A stretch of 64,000 bases of DNA from Methanobrevibacter sp. (GTDB lineage: Archaea; Methanobacteriota; Methanobacteria; Methanobacteriales; Methanobacteriaceae): the NCBI RefSeq assembly GCF_030539875.1, contig NZ_JAUNXI010000012.1, positions 1 through 64,000 of the forward strand, given 5' to 3'. The position numbers and the translations under genes are program-made. Under the pieces are notes generated by a model that had not been told where the DNA came from, made no database searches, and was given only the letters and a program-made list of their open reading frames with translations. Below are positions 37,501 to 45,768 of the stretch, in pieces (the stretch's first letter is position 1; every line of letters begins with the position of its first letter).

Positions 37501-39991
37501 AATCAAAGGATATGTCATTATATCTTGCAGTTAAAACACCTCTGCCACTATCGGTTTGAGTATAAATAACATTAGAATTATAATTCACCAAATTCTTATT
37601 AACCGTACCATTCAAAGCACTAATTTCTAAATTAAACTTAACCAAATAATCATATTTGCTGATGGAGTTATCTTCAACAAGATAACAATTAAATTGGATA
37701 TTGCTAGATTTCCCTAATTCCAATACATTAACATCACTACTTGCATTTAAGTACAACCAATTATTAATATTTAAATTGGTTGGTTTAGAAATGTTGTTTA
37801 AAGTATTACCCCACCAATTATAATTCAAATCAATATTATCTACATTATTATCAATAACTTTACTATTATTTAATAAAATAGAATTTTCAATACTGGCAAA
37901 TCCATTATTGTAAACAACAACATTATTATTAGTGAAAATTGATTTTACAATATTTACATTGTCCGCATCAATAATAGCAGAAACATTACAATTATTGAAA
38001 ATACAATTGCTAATGCTTAAATTGCCTTTAGATTGTTTAACAAAATACTCCCCAGTCAGATTACAAATATTAATATTTTTTAAAGCAAAATTGTTAGCAT
38101 TGACAAGGAATGAAGTATTATTAATTAATATTACATCACTACTTCCAAAAATTGTTAAATCATGAGTGATTTGGAAATTTTCTTCATCATAAACACCATC
38201 CAGTATTACAATATTAGAATTATTATTTAAAAGTTCAAAAGCTCTTTTAAGAGTATTTACAGGAAACTCTCTTAAACTACCGTTGTTGTCATCATTACCT
38301 ATGCTTTTAGAAACATAGATGTAACTACCTGTAGAAGCAACAGTTTCCACATTAGATTTTTGATTAGAAATAGTCGGAATAACATAAACATCACACATGG
38401 TAAAACCATCAAAATCAACATCAAAAATATTACTATCAACAGTTTTAACATATTCCCCATTTACATAAACCTCAAATAACGTTTTATTTAAAATATCCAA
38501 ATCATAATATTGGGGATTAGTTAAACTAACAGTGACTTGTAAGGTGGCCTGATTTTTACCTTCTTTAATTTTTCTAAGATTTAAACTAGAAAATTCAATA
38601 GAATTACCATAAAAATAATTATCCTCAATAATAGCTGAAGACCCTTCTAGATTAACATATAAAACATCACCCACTCGAGTGTGATTAATGAAAATATTAT
38701 TTTTAATAATTACATCTGGAGAACCATATTCCCCAGCAGCATTAGCTGATATTGCAGTACCATGAGCTGCAGAATTAGCAATAAATGTAGAATTTAATAC
38801 AACAATAGAACCTTCATCCATAAATGCAATTGCACCTCCTGCACCAGTACCTTCAGTAGACAATTCATCCAATGCCCAGCATAAATTCTCATTTTTTTCA
38901 AATAAACAGTTTTCAATATAAATATGCGGTTTGGATAAGTACGCACATGCACCTATTGCGCCTCCACCACTATTTGTAGTACAATTATTACCCCTGAAAA
39001 CAGAATTATAAATTTGTAAGTAACTATAGGTGTATAATGCTCCACCATTCCATCCTGCTACATTATCTGTGAAATTTGAATCATAAATTGTAGTATTGCC
39101 ATTACTATGAGTATGTATTGCTCCAGCCCACCAGAAAGACCTGTTTTTAACAAAAGTAGTGTTATAAACAGTTAATTTACCACAATTATTAATACAACCA
39201 GGTTCCGTTTTAGCATAATTGCCTTCAAAATAACAATTTCGAATAACCATGTCTGTAGTTTTAACACTATTTGGGTCATAAATACTTACAGCACCAAAAT
39301 CAGTGGTACAATTAATAAAAGAACAATTATCTAATGAAGCAGTTCCCTTTTTAAGATATAAAATAGATGAATGACCTTTAGAAGTTTTCACATAACTAAA
39401 TTGACAATTTTTAAAAGTATTGGTTCTTTTACCTCCCATGCGAAGAAATACCCCATCTGGACCATAATCAACAGATATCCATTTAAACTCTACATTTTCC
39501 ATACTGATACCAGATTTATAATTATCCGGTACGACTATCGCAGCATACTTAATTGACGGAGCATTAGAAGAATTATAACCTATATAAGAACCTTCACTTC
39601 CAATAATTTTTACTTTATTATAAACTTTTATTTGATAATTTGAATCATCAGGATCAGTTGGATAGAAACTGGTATTCTCTTTCAATTTTAAAGTATAATC
39701 ATCATCCTTAAGTGAACAATAATACTGCAATTCATCCCAATTATTTACAACAATTACATCAGAGCCCCCATCTTTCAAATATTCCTGAGAATTACTTGAT
39801 TTAAGAACAGGACTTTGATTATCCACATCTTCTTGAAAATCATCTAAATTAACCGAAGCTAATTCATTTTGAGTATTAACAGATACTTCCTGTGATACTG
39901 CAGTATTTGCATCATCAACTTCACTAGCCGATACACAATTAATTCCAACAAGTAACAACAATAATATCAAAATGAAAAATTTAGAATTCAT
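34583..39991 (-). CDS. Giant adhesin-like protein with two beta-helices, Ig-like repeats and a PQQ-like propeller (1802 aa)
   Basis: 1802 aa. Signal peptide 1-22 (FFILILLLLLVGINCVSA). First beta-helix about 60-480; second about 560-790, starting at YIYVSKSIGNDDNNGSLREFP. Four Ig-like domains about 840-1190 (YTINNITRGDYYIKAVYNGN). Residues about 1210-1530 form a PQQ/beta-propeller domain with repeated blades (IDSKGNIYVATADGIYSYDN, MNKDGIIYVTSEDNRLFALS). Two more Ig-like domains and a Lys-rich tail (TYKATTNSKGKATFKINKL) follow; the tail is shared with the 869-aa protein. GGGGGT is placed 9 bases before the ATG and overlaps the TAG stop of the upstream adhesin, so the two form an operon. Wall-attached surface protein; ligand unknown. 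Confidence 0.9.
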   Translation of the reverse strand: MNSKFFILILLLLLVGINCVSASEVDDANTAVSQEVSVNTQNELASVNLDDFQEDVDNQSPVLKSSNSQEYLKDGGSDVIVVNNWDELQYYCSLKDDDYTLKLKENTSFYPTDPDDSNYQIKVYNKVKIIGSEGSYIGYNSSNAPSIKYAAIVVPDNYKSGISMENVEFKWISVDYGPDGVFLRMGGKRTNTFKNCQFSYVKTSKGHSSILYLKKGTASLDNCSFINCTTDFGAVSIYDPNSVKTTDMVIRNCYFEGNYAKTEPGCINNCGKLTVYNTTFVKNRSFWWAGAIHTHSNGNTTIYDSNFTDNVAGWNGGALYTYSYLQIYNSVFRGNNCTTNSGGGAIGACAYLSKPHIYIENCLFEKNENLCWALDELSTEGTGAGGAIAFMDEGSIVVLNSTFIANSAAHGTAISANAAGEYGSPDVIIKNNIFINHTRVGDVLYVNLEGSSAIIEDNYFYGNSIEFSSLNLRKIKEGKNQATLQVTVSLTNPQYYDLDILNKTLFEVYVNGEYVKTVDSNIFDVDFDGFTMCDVYVIPTISNQKSNVETVASTGSYIYVSKSIGNDDNNGSLREFPVNTLKRAFELLNNNSNIVILDGVYDEENFQITHDLTIFGSSDVILINNTSFLVNANNFALKNINICNLTGEYFVKQSKGNLSISNCIFNNCNVSAIIDADNVNIVKSIFTNNNVVVYNNGFASIENSILLNNSKVIDNNVDNIDLNYNWWGNTLNNISKPTNLNINNWLYLNASSDVNVLELGKSSNIQFNCYLVEDNSISKYDYLVKFNLEISALNGTVNKNLVNYNSNVIYTQTDSGRGVLTARYNDISFDLYFDFAKVSPDLVIKASDIMCGQSLEVLILAPSDIAESSGTYKVSVGGKSLTKLTQYNSFKFDGLSAGDYEITVVFSGNKKYANKTLTSKVSVNKYATTTKITTDPIVVGDDLKITITTSQNTAGNITLTVNNITETLILDNAQATYTINNITRGDYYIKAVYNGNEQYAVSQDSILLEVDNLEPNISVSIDNSSYGEASIVNVTLNSDASGFVTATVGDITNSSKVENGHAMISIYGVDVGDNHKVSVFYTGDDNYYNKTTTANMNVSRGDLSFTMNSQDIYIGHDAVITINVPARTKGNFTIDGNVLVIPMSGEVTYTLKNLNIGNYTISAIFNGDNYNTVCNSTSFEVKEFDLPQWVSDGANSQNTQKSEDISICDGGVSWVAKLNSTVVSNIVIDSKGNIYVATADGIYSYDNEGNLRWIYASHGSMGNFTGLAIGRDVIISPRAGDTVYFVNQSNGEKYGYSNIYQASSLFAPIIDSNANIYSVSEYQYESSSYNLVITPYSLWKNGGDPVLVSLGNFKPAASPSVNDDMYVVIGVNSIMVIDAHNKRPIFIKSGDFKNVRPVIGEGNIIYAILDDSIIAYTKDGAHVWDTIITGGAGNKLLIDDEIGVYATNSKGNLFRYDIFTGEETLISDLNITSGILIDGNHNLYFASNEMFYGISPEGIVLWKSDLGSKITGTPVMNKDGIIYVTSEDNRLFALSDATLTDPDLEVSVSDIVEGEDALITIKINNRTTGNVSFTLNDIVYSFEISNGTILKTIPNLSAGTYIVNVTYPGDLRFNSTSKSATFTVKAIASLSTQVSGSAVTLRLPGDATGTLTIKVNGKTYSRTLANGKAAISLADGTYSAVVTYSGDSKYVGFTKTVKVTVKKPVKIVKKPSKITAQKKTFKAKAKTKKYTVTLKSGKTAIKKVKLTIKIKNKTYKATTNSKGKATFKINKLNKKGQYTATIKFAGNKSYKAASKKVKIVVK

Positions 39992-40005
39992 GATTGGAAA
40001 ACCCC

Positions 40006-43002
40006 CTACTTTTTAACTTTTATCTCCATATTTAAACTATCTTTTAAGTAATTAACTTGATAGTTATACTTTTTACCTACTTTAAGCTTTTTAATAGTAT
40101 TCTTATTAATTTTAAATATAGCAATACCATTTTTATTAGTTTTAACCGTGTATTTTTTACCCTTGAATTTTAAAGTTATTTTTTTACCTTTAAGATATTT
40201 TTTGTTTATTTTTTTCAAAGAAACTTTAATTTTGAGTGTTTTCGCTGATTTTTTAACATTCAAATTTTTAGCTTGAAGTATACTATTTACCTTGACTTTA
40301 CTAGTTATTTTGACTCCTTGATATTGGGCCACAACAGAATATTTTGTAGATTTTGGAGGTAAATTTATTTTAACACTAGCATAACCTTTATTATCTGTTA
40401 TTGCAGTTGTTTTTTTACCGTTGATAATTAAAGTAATTTTTTTACCAATAACAGGAGTGCCACCAGCAGTAACATGAACTTTATATTTTAAACCGCTTGT
40501 ATAAAGCATGTTAATGTTATTTGCCTTTAAAACAGGTTTAGGGACAGAAAACTTAGCGTTGATGCTAAATTGATTGTATTTTCCATTACCTTGATAAGCA
40601 ACAATAGCATTATATTCTCCAGGCATCAAATCATAGATTTTAAAACTCGCACTACCATTAACTAATGATTCAATATATTCTTTACCATTAATTATAAGGG
40701 TTACATTGCCATAAACATCATTAGGTAAATGAATTTCAAAATTAGGATTTGTATGATTAACTACCAGAATGTTTATTTCATTAGATGAAATATCCCATTT
40801 TTCAACTGTGACATTAATTAGTTGTGAATGGGAATGATACTTATCATTTCCATTATAAGTTACATTTACATAATTAATTCCAGCAACTGAAGATGAAATA
40901 TTAATGATTGTGCATTCCCCAGCAATATTTATTAAGTAATTTTCATTAATAGATAAATTACCTGATGCATCTTCAGGCAAACTTATTTCTATAGTTATAT
41001 TTTCTCCAATTTTAACAACACTTTGATTTGAATTAACGGCCATTATTGGCATTTGTTTATCAACATATATTGTTTCCTTTTTTATTTGACTATCCCAAAA
41101 ATCATCCCCCGAATATCTTAGAGATATTGAGTTAAAACCAGTATTTAACAAAACAGAAACAGCTATAATATTTTCACCAGAAACATTATTAATTGATAAA
41201 TTTTTATCCCCAGCGGCAACTATTATCCTTCCTGAAGCATTTAAAGGAAGTGAAACAGTGATATTGATTTCATCTCCAATAGTAGGTTTTAATGGTTTTG
41301 TGATGTTTATATTTGGATAAATTTTGTTTACAAATATTTTAATGTATTTAGTTTGACTTAAATACTTTTTATTACCTGAATAGATTACAGTAATATCATT
41401 TTCACCAGAATTTATCAATGAGAGAACATCTATTTCAATATTTTGACCATAACATTCTTTTGTAATATTTTTGTTTCCAGAAAGAACTGTGATATTTCCT
41501 GAAGCATCTTTTTCCAGCAAAACTGTTATATTTAAAGATGTATCTGTAATGTAACTCTTAGCAGGAGTAACAACCATCATGTCTTTGTTAATTTTTGATA
41601 TTGTCCAATTAGTTGAATCAAAACCATATACATGATTTTCTGTGTCAATAATGCTTACATCAACTTGATAATTCCCTGCAAGTAATTCATCAGGAATTGT
41701 GAAATTAAATACGGATAAATCATTTGACTGGGCTTCATAAGTTTTATTATTAACTGTAATATTGACAATTCCATTGATAGATTGTGGCAATATTACAGTA
41801 ATTGTCTGTTCATCACCAACATATATTTGATTTGCAACTACATTTACTCCATTTTTAAATTCCAATATAATTTCCTGTGAATCTAATTCAATTTCAATAG
41901 AATTATCTTTAGAATTACTTTTATAAACTAAATTAAATGCGCCATTTTTTAGAATTGTGGTTTTTTGTATTTCTCCTGTTCTTGATGAAATTTTTACATC
42001 CATCGGATTTAACAATTCAATTCCATCAGATGTGCTGTCATTCCAGGTTAATTTACCTATGATTTCATAAGTATCATTTCCCAAATAATGTTCATGTGCA
42101 GAAAAAACTGCATATTTAATTAAGTTTGCTTTAGCTTGAATAGACAAACCACTTAAATCAAGTGCATTATAATATAAATATTCATCAATTCTATTAGAAC
42201 CTAACCACACTTTATTATAAGTGAGATTAAGACTACCCTTTGATGGAATTCCAATAAATAAACTATTTGGAATAATACAATATTCAAAATCAATCATTAA
42301 TCCATCATACCAACGATTAAGTGAAATATAATATGTGTCTATAAAATTACAACGTATAAATTTCTTATCAAACTGATTAGAAAACATCATTGTATCATTG
42401 AAACCTCTGAATGTGCAATTATAAAGTGTTCCTAAATTTGCCATTCCTTTAAAAACATTAAAAGTAGGTTTACTTCCAGAAACTGAAGAAATTGAAGTGC
42501 AATTTGATCCGTCAAAGATAAGATTTGAAAAAGTGAAATTTCCATTAGAAGAAATTAATCCAAAAGAAGCATGGCACCCATCTTTATTTTCTAAGTTTTT
42601 GATTAAAACTTTTCCCATTCCGTTTATTAATAGATTGCTTGTGTTAAATTTTAAATCTGAATTTAAGTAATATGTCCCGTTATAAACATTTATTTCGACG
42701 TTTTCTTCCCCTTTTAAATTATTACATGCAATTTGAAATGATCCAAATGGATTATCATGTGTTCCATTTCCCCCATCATTCGTTTTATTTTGACCTACAT
42801 AGATTATGTGAGAATCCCTATCTTGTGAAACTATTTGATTATTTTGTGTGATTTCTAAATTATCACATCCCTGTTCATTTACTCCGCAAAATTGTGTTAT
42901 AATCTCTGTCGTTGTATCATTCAAATCTGATGCAGAAACCATGTTCATTGAAATTAGTATTGAAACTAATATAATTAAACAGAAAATTCTTTTAAAATAC
43001 AT
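40006..43002 (-). CDS. Adhesin-like protein with beta-helix, Ig-like repeats and lysine-rich tail (998 aa)
   Basis: 998 aa from ATG at 43002, chosen because GGAGGA lies at the right spacing; a start six codons upstream is inside that site. Signal peptide about 1-25 (IFCLIILVSILISMNMVSA). Beta-helix domain about 60-330 starting HIIYVGQNKTND, then five Ig-like domains with motif DASGNITV/DASGRIIV and a 'YSGNKKYLSQ' ending. The tail (about 830-998) is Lys-rich and ends GKKYNYQVNYLKDSLNMEIKVKK, close to the tail of the 1710-aa protein. The N-terminal module is paralogous to the 869-aa protein upstream. The stop codon overlaps the ribosome site of the 1802-aa gene. Confidence 0.88.
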   Translation of the reverse strand: MYFKRIFCLIILVSILISMNMVSASDLNDTTTEIITQFCGVNEQGCDNLEITQNNQIVSQDRDSHIIYVGQNKTNDGGNGTHDNPFGSFQIACNNLKGEENVEINVYNGTYYLNSDLKFNTSNLLINGMGKVLIKNLENKDGCHASFGLISSNGNFTFSNLIFDGSNCTSISSVSGSKPTFNVFKGMANLGTLYNCTFRGFNDTMMFSNQFDKKFIRCNFIDTYYISLNRWYDGLMIDFEYCIIPNSLFIGIPSKGSLNLTYNKVWLGSNRIDEYLYYNALDLSGLSIQAKANLIKYAVFSAHEHYLGNDTYEIIGKLTWNDSTSDGIELLNPMDVKISSRTGEIQKTTILKNGAFNLVYKSNSKDNSIEIELDSQEIILEFKNGVNVVANQIYVGDEQTITVILPQSINGIVNITVNNKTYEAQSNDLSVFNFTIPDELLAGNYQVDVSIIDTENHVYGFDSTNWTISKINKDMMVVTPAKSYITDTSLNITVLLEKDASGNITVLSGNKNITKECYGQNIEIDVLSLINSGENDITVIYSGNKKYLSQTKYIKIFVNKIYPNINITKPLKPTIGDEINITVSLPLNASGRIIVAAGDKNLSINNVSGENIIAVSVLLNTGFNSISLRYSGDDFWDSQIKKETIYVDKQMPIMAVNSNQSVVKIGENITIEISLPEDASGNLSINENYLINIAGECTIINISSSVAGINYVNVTYNGNDKYHSHSQLINVTVEKWDISSNEINILVVNHTNPNFEIHLPNDVYGNVTLIINGKEYIESLVNGSASFKIYDLMPGEYNAIVAYQGNGKYNQFSINAKFSVPKPVLKANNINMLYTSGLKYKVHVTAGGTPVIGKKITLIINGKKTTAITDNKGYASVKINLPPKSTKYSVVAQYQGVKITSKVKVNSILQAKNLNVKKSAKTLKIKVSLKKINKKYLKGKKITLKFKGKKYTVKTNKNGIAIFKINKNTIKKLKVGKKYNYQVNYLKDSLNMEIKVKK

Positions 43003-43086
43003 AATTCTCAATTCCTCCATTTGATTTTAAGCATACCACAATACTTATAAACATGAATTTTTTTAATTATAAAAAAAAAATAAAAT

Positions 43087-43116
43087 AAAAATAGAGAAGC
43101 TTAATCCTCTATTTTT
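43087..43116 (-). terminator. Hairpin overlapping the stop of the 869-aa adhesin gene
   Basis: Ten-base arms at 43087-43096 and 43107-43116 (ATAGAG/CTCTAT core flanked by A and T tracts) with a ten-base loop. The second arm contains the stop codon at 43109. A long T-rich tract follows on the transcribed strand (plus-strand A from 43071). Confidence 0.5.
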
Positions 43117-45718
43117 TAACTGTTAATTTTATTCCTTTTTTGGTTACTGCTTTGTATAGATTGTTTCCTGCAAATTTGATTGTTGAAGTATGTTTACCTT
43201 TTTTAGATAATTTGGTTATTTTAAAGGTTGCTTTACCTTTGGAATTTGTGGTTGCCTTGTAGGTTTTTCCTTTAACTTTTAAAGTAACTTTTGCTTTTTT
43301 AATTACTTTTCCTTTATTATCTTTCAAGGTTATTGTGTATTTTTTGGTTTTTGTTTTTGCTTTAAATGTAGTTTCTTTAGCAATTATTTTTGGTGTTGCT
43401 TTACTTACACTGACTTTTGCGGTGTTTGATGAGTCTGCGTAAATTGTGTCTTTTGCAAATGTGAATTTTGCTGTGTAAGTTTTTGGAGTTAACTTTGATA
43501 TGTCAACTGCAACTTGACCTTTAGTATTTGTAGTTAAAGTTTTTGAAATTGATCCGACTTTAACGGATACTTTTTTATTTGCTAAAATATTACCATTAAC
43601 ATCTTTTAAAGTAATTACTAATTTTTTAGCTACATTGTATATAGTGCTTACTTTTGGTGAAGTTAATGAAGATGCAATCTTATTTATAATTACCTTTGCA
43701 GTTGCATTGGATTTGACATAGGCATCATCACCAGCAAAAGCAATATTAGCAACATAAGTATTAGGAGCTAAAGTAGAAACATCAATACTAACTTGACCAC
43801 TAGCATTAGTGGTTAAATTTTCATTGATAGTGCCTACAACAACATTAATTGTTTTATTAGCTAAAACTTCACCATTAGCAGTTAAAGTAACAACTAAATA
43901 TTTAGCAACATTATATATGGTGGTTACATTAGTAGTTGTAATTGTTGTTTTTGCAGATGCAACAACATTTTTTACAATGCTTTTTGAATCATATTTTTCA
44001 TTGCCGTTATAGGTAATGTTGACCACATTGGCTCCAGCTACAAAATTATTTATGTTAATCACATCATTAACATTGAATGTTATGGCTTCATTTTCCCCTA
44101 TTTTTATGGATACAGTGCCATTAGCATCATTAGGTAAGTTTAGAGTTACAGTTGCATTATCTCCAAGATAAATAGAGTCTGTGACTGTTGCATCAAATTC
44201 ATAATTTGAAACTTTTGAAACTGTGATTGTGGTTGTATTAAAACCATAAATGGTGCAATTTTCATTGTCAATCTTATCAACAAATGTTACATTTACATCA
44301 TAAGTTCCAGCAGGCAAAACATCAGAAATATCGATTGTGACTACACTTGTAAACTCAATATCTTTCTTATAAGTTTTGTTATTAACTGTAACATAAATAA
44401 CACCATTGTATTCGCTTGGCAAGGTTACAGTAATATTTTGTTTATCTCCATAAGTAATGCTAGGAGAGTCTAAAGATATATTTATACTTTGGAATTCAAT
44501 TGATTCAACAGCATTATCTAATGTTGCAGTAATTTTATGACTTGCTGAATTACTAGTATACAATACTTTAAAAGTACCATTTTCTAAAATAGCTGTTGTT
44601 TGATTTAAGTCACCAGTATCTGACATTAATAATACGGCCATGTTCCCTAAGTTTCCAATTCCATCAGATGAAGTATCATTCCACAATAATTTTCCAATAA
44701 TTTCATAAGTTTTATCACCTATTTTTTCTTCAGAAATTGAAAATATTGCATATTTATTTATATTCATTCCAATGTATTCACCAATATTACCTGCTTCATG
44801 ATAAAAAAGATAACTTGGTAATAAATTCTGACTAAACCAACAATTATTCATAGTATAATTTTTAGAAGAGGAACCCAAATCCAAACCAAGAATATTAGTT
44901 AGATTAAATATACAATACTCAAAACTAACATTATTTTTGCATACTCCAAAATACCCAGTTTTTTCTATATTCCCTTCAAATTTACAACGATTAAATGAAA
45001 ATTTATTATTATGTACAACATTATTATTTAGTGTATTTTGAGGCAACATAGAATAATATTGCAAAAAAGTACAATTATTAAATATAACATCATTACTGCT
45101 TAAACCATTGTAAAAAATGAAGAAATAAGTTGTTCTTTTAGGATTTGGTGTAATTAAATTAGATTGGGTCCAACCTGATCCATCAACAATAATATTTGAC
45201 ATTGAAAAAGTTCCATTAAGAGATGTTAAACCAAACGATTGTTTTGACCCATCGACTGTACTAGTTCCTTTAATATTATATTGATTTTTAATTATTACAT
45301 TACTGTTGATTCCTTGAATATGAATATTACTACAGTTAAATTTCAAAATTGAACCTAAATAATATGTTCCTTCATAAACATTTATAGTGACATTTGCTTT
45401 TTCATCATTGACTCCATCACATGCTAAAGAAAAATTTTTATAAGGATTTTCTGGAGATCCATCTCCATTTTCTTCATTTTGACCAACATAAATCACATGA
45501 GTTCCATTATTAAATTCAGAACCTTGTGATAGAATTTCATCATCATTTGAATCTAAATTCAAAGAAGACAAATTAATTTCTGAAATATCATTAATAATAT
45601 TTTGATTGTTGCTTTCTAAAGTACTGTTGAAATTCATATCTTCAGTTGCAGAAATAGAACTAATAGAAAACAGCACAATTAAAAGCAACCCTATAATAAA
45701 TATGTTTTTAAAATTCAT
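43109..45718 (-). CDS. Adhesin-like protein with beta-helix, Ig-like repeats and lysine-rich tail (869 aa)
   Basis: 869 aa from ATG at 45718. Signal peptide about 1-24 (IFIIGLLLIVLFSISSISA). Beta-helix about 70-330, starting HVIYVGQNEENGDGSPENPY, clearly paralogous to the 998-aa protein. Ig-like domains follow, including two nearly identical ones (TTIYNVAKYLVVTL and STIYNVAKKLVITL) that suggest recent internal duplication. The Lys-rich tail (about 780-869) contains TYKATTNSKGKATFKITKL, the type found in the 1802-aa protein. No good ribosome site is visible: the bases before the ATG are the T-run of the preceding gene's hairpin. The gap to the upstream 538-aa gene is only 50 bp. Confidence 0.88.
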   Translation of the reverse strand: MNFKNIFIIGLLLIVLFSISSISATEDMNFNSTLESNNQNIINDISEINLSSLNLDSNDDEILSQGSEFNNGTHVIYVGQNEENGDGSPENPYKNFSLACDGVNDEKANVTINVYEGTYYLGSILKFNCSNIHIQGINSNVIIKNQYNIKGTSTVDGSKQSFGLTSLNGTFSMSNIIVDGSGWTQSNLITPNPKRTTYFFIFYNGLSSNDVIFNNCTFLQYYSMLPQNTLNNNVVHNNKFSFNRCKFEGNIEKTGYFGVCKNNVSFEYCIFNLTNILGLDLGSSSKNYTMNNCWFSQNLLPSYLFYHEAGNIGEYIGMNINKYAIFSISEEKIGDKTYEIIGKLLWNDTSSDGIGNLGNMAVLLMSDTGDLNQTTAILENGTFKVLYTSNSASHKITATLDNAVESIEFQSINISLDSPSITYGDKQNITVTLPSEYNGVIYVTVNNKTYKKDIEFTSVVTIDISDVLPAGTYDVNVTFVDKIDNENCTIYGFNTTTITVSKVSNYEFDATVTDSIYLGDNATVTLNLPNDANGTVSIKIGENEAITFNVNDVININNFVAGANVVNITYNGNEKYDSKSIVKNVVASAKTTITTTNVTTIYNVAKYLVVTLTANGEVLANKTINVVVGTINENLTTNASGQVSIDVSTLAPNTYVANIAFAGDDAYVKSNATAKVIINKIASSLTSPKVSTIYNVAKKLVITLKDVNGNILANKKVSVKVGSISKTLTTNTKGQVAVDISKLTPKTYTAKFTFAKDTIYADSSNTAKVSVSKATPKIIAKETTFKAKTKTKKYTITLKDNKGKVIKKAKVTLKVKGKTYKATTNSKGKATFKITKLSKKGKHTSTIKFAGNNLYKAVTKKGIKLTVKK

Positions 45719-45721
45719 AAA

Positions 45722-45756
45722 AATCAAAAAAAGAGAATATTTTTGGAAATATTCTC
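45722..45756 (-). terminator. Hairpin plus T-run between the 538-aa and 869-aa surface-protein genes
   Basis: Perfect 10-bp arms GAGAATATTT (45733-45742) and AAATATTCTC (45747-45756), loop TTGG, then seven T on the transcribed strand. The structure ends about 10 bp before the start codon of the next gene. It could end the 538-aa transcript or act as a leader structure of the 869-aa gene. Confidence 0.55.
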
Positions 45757-45768
45757 ATCTAAATTGAA

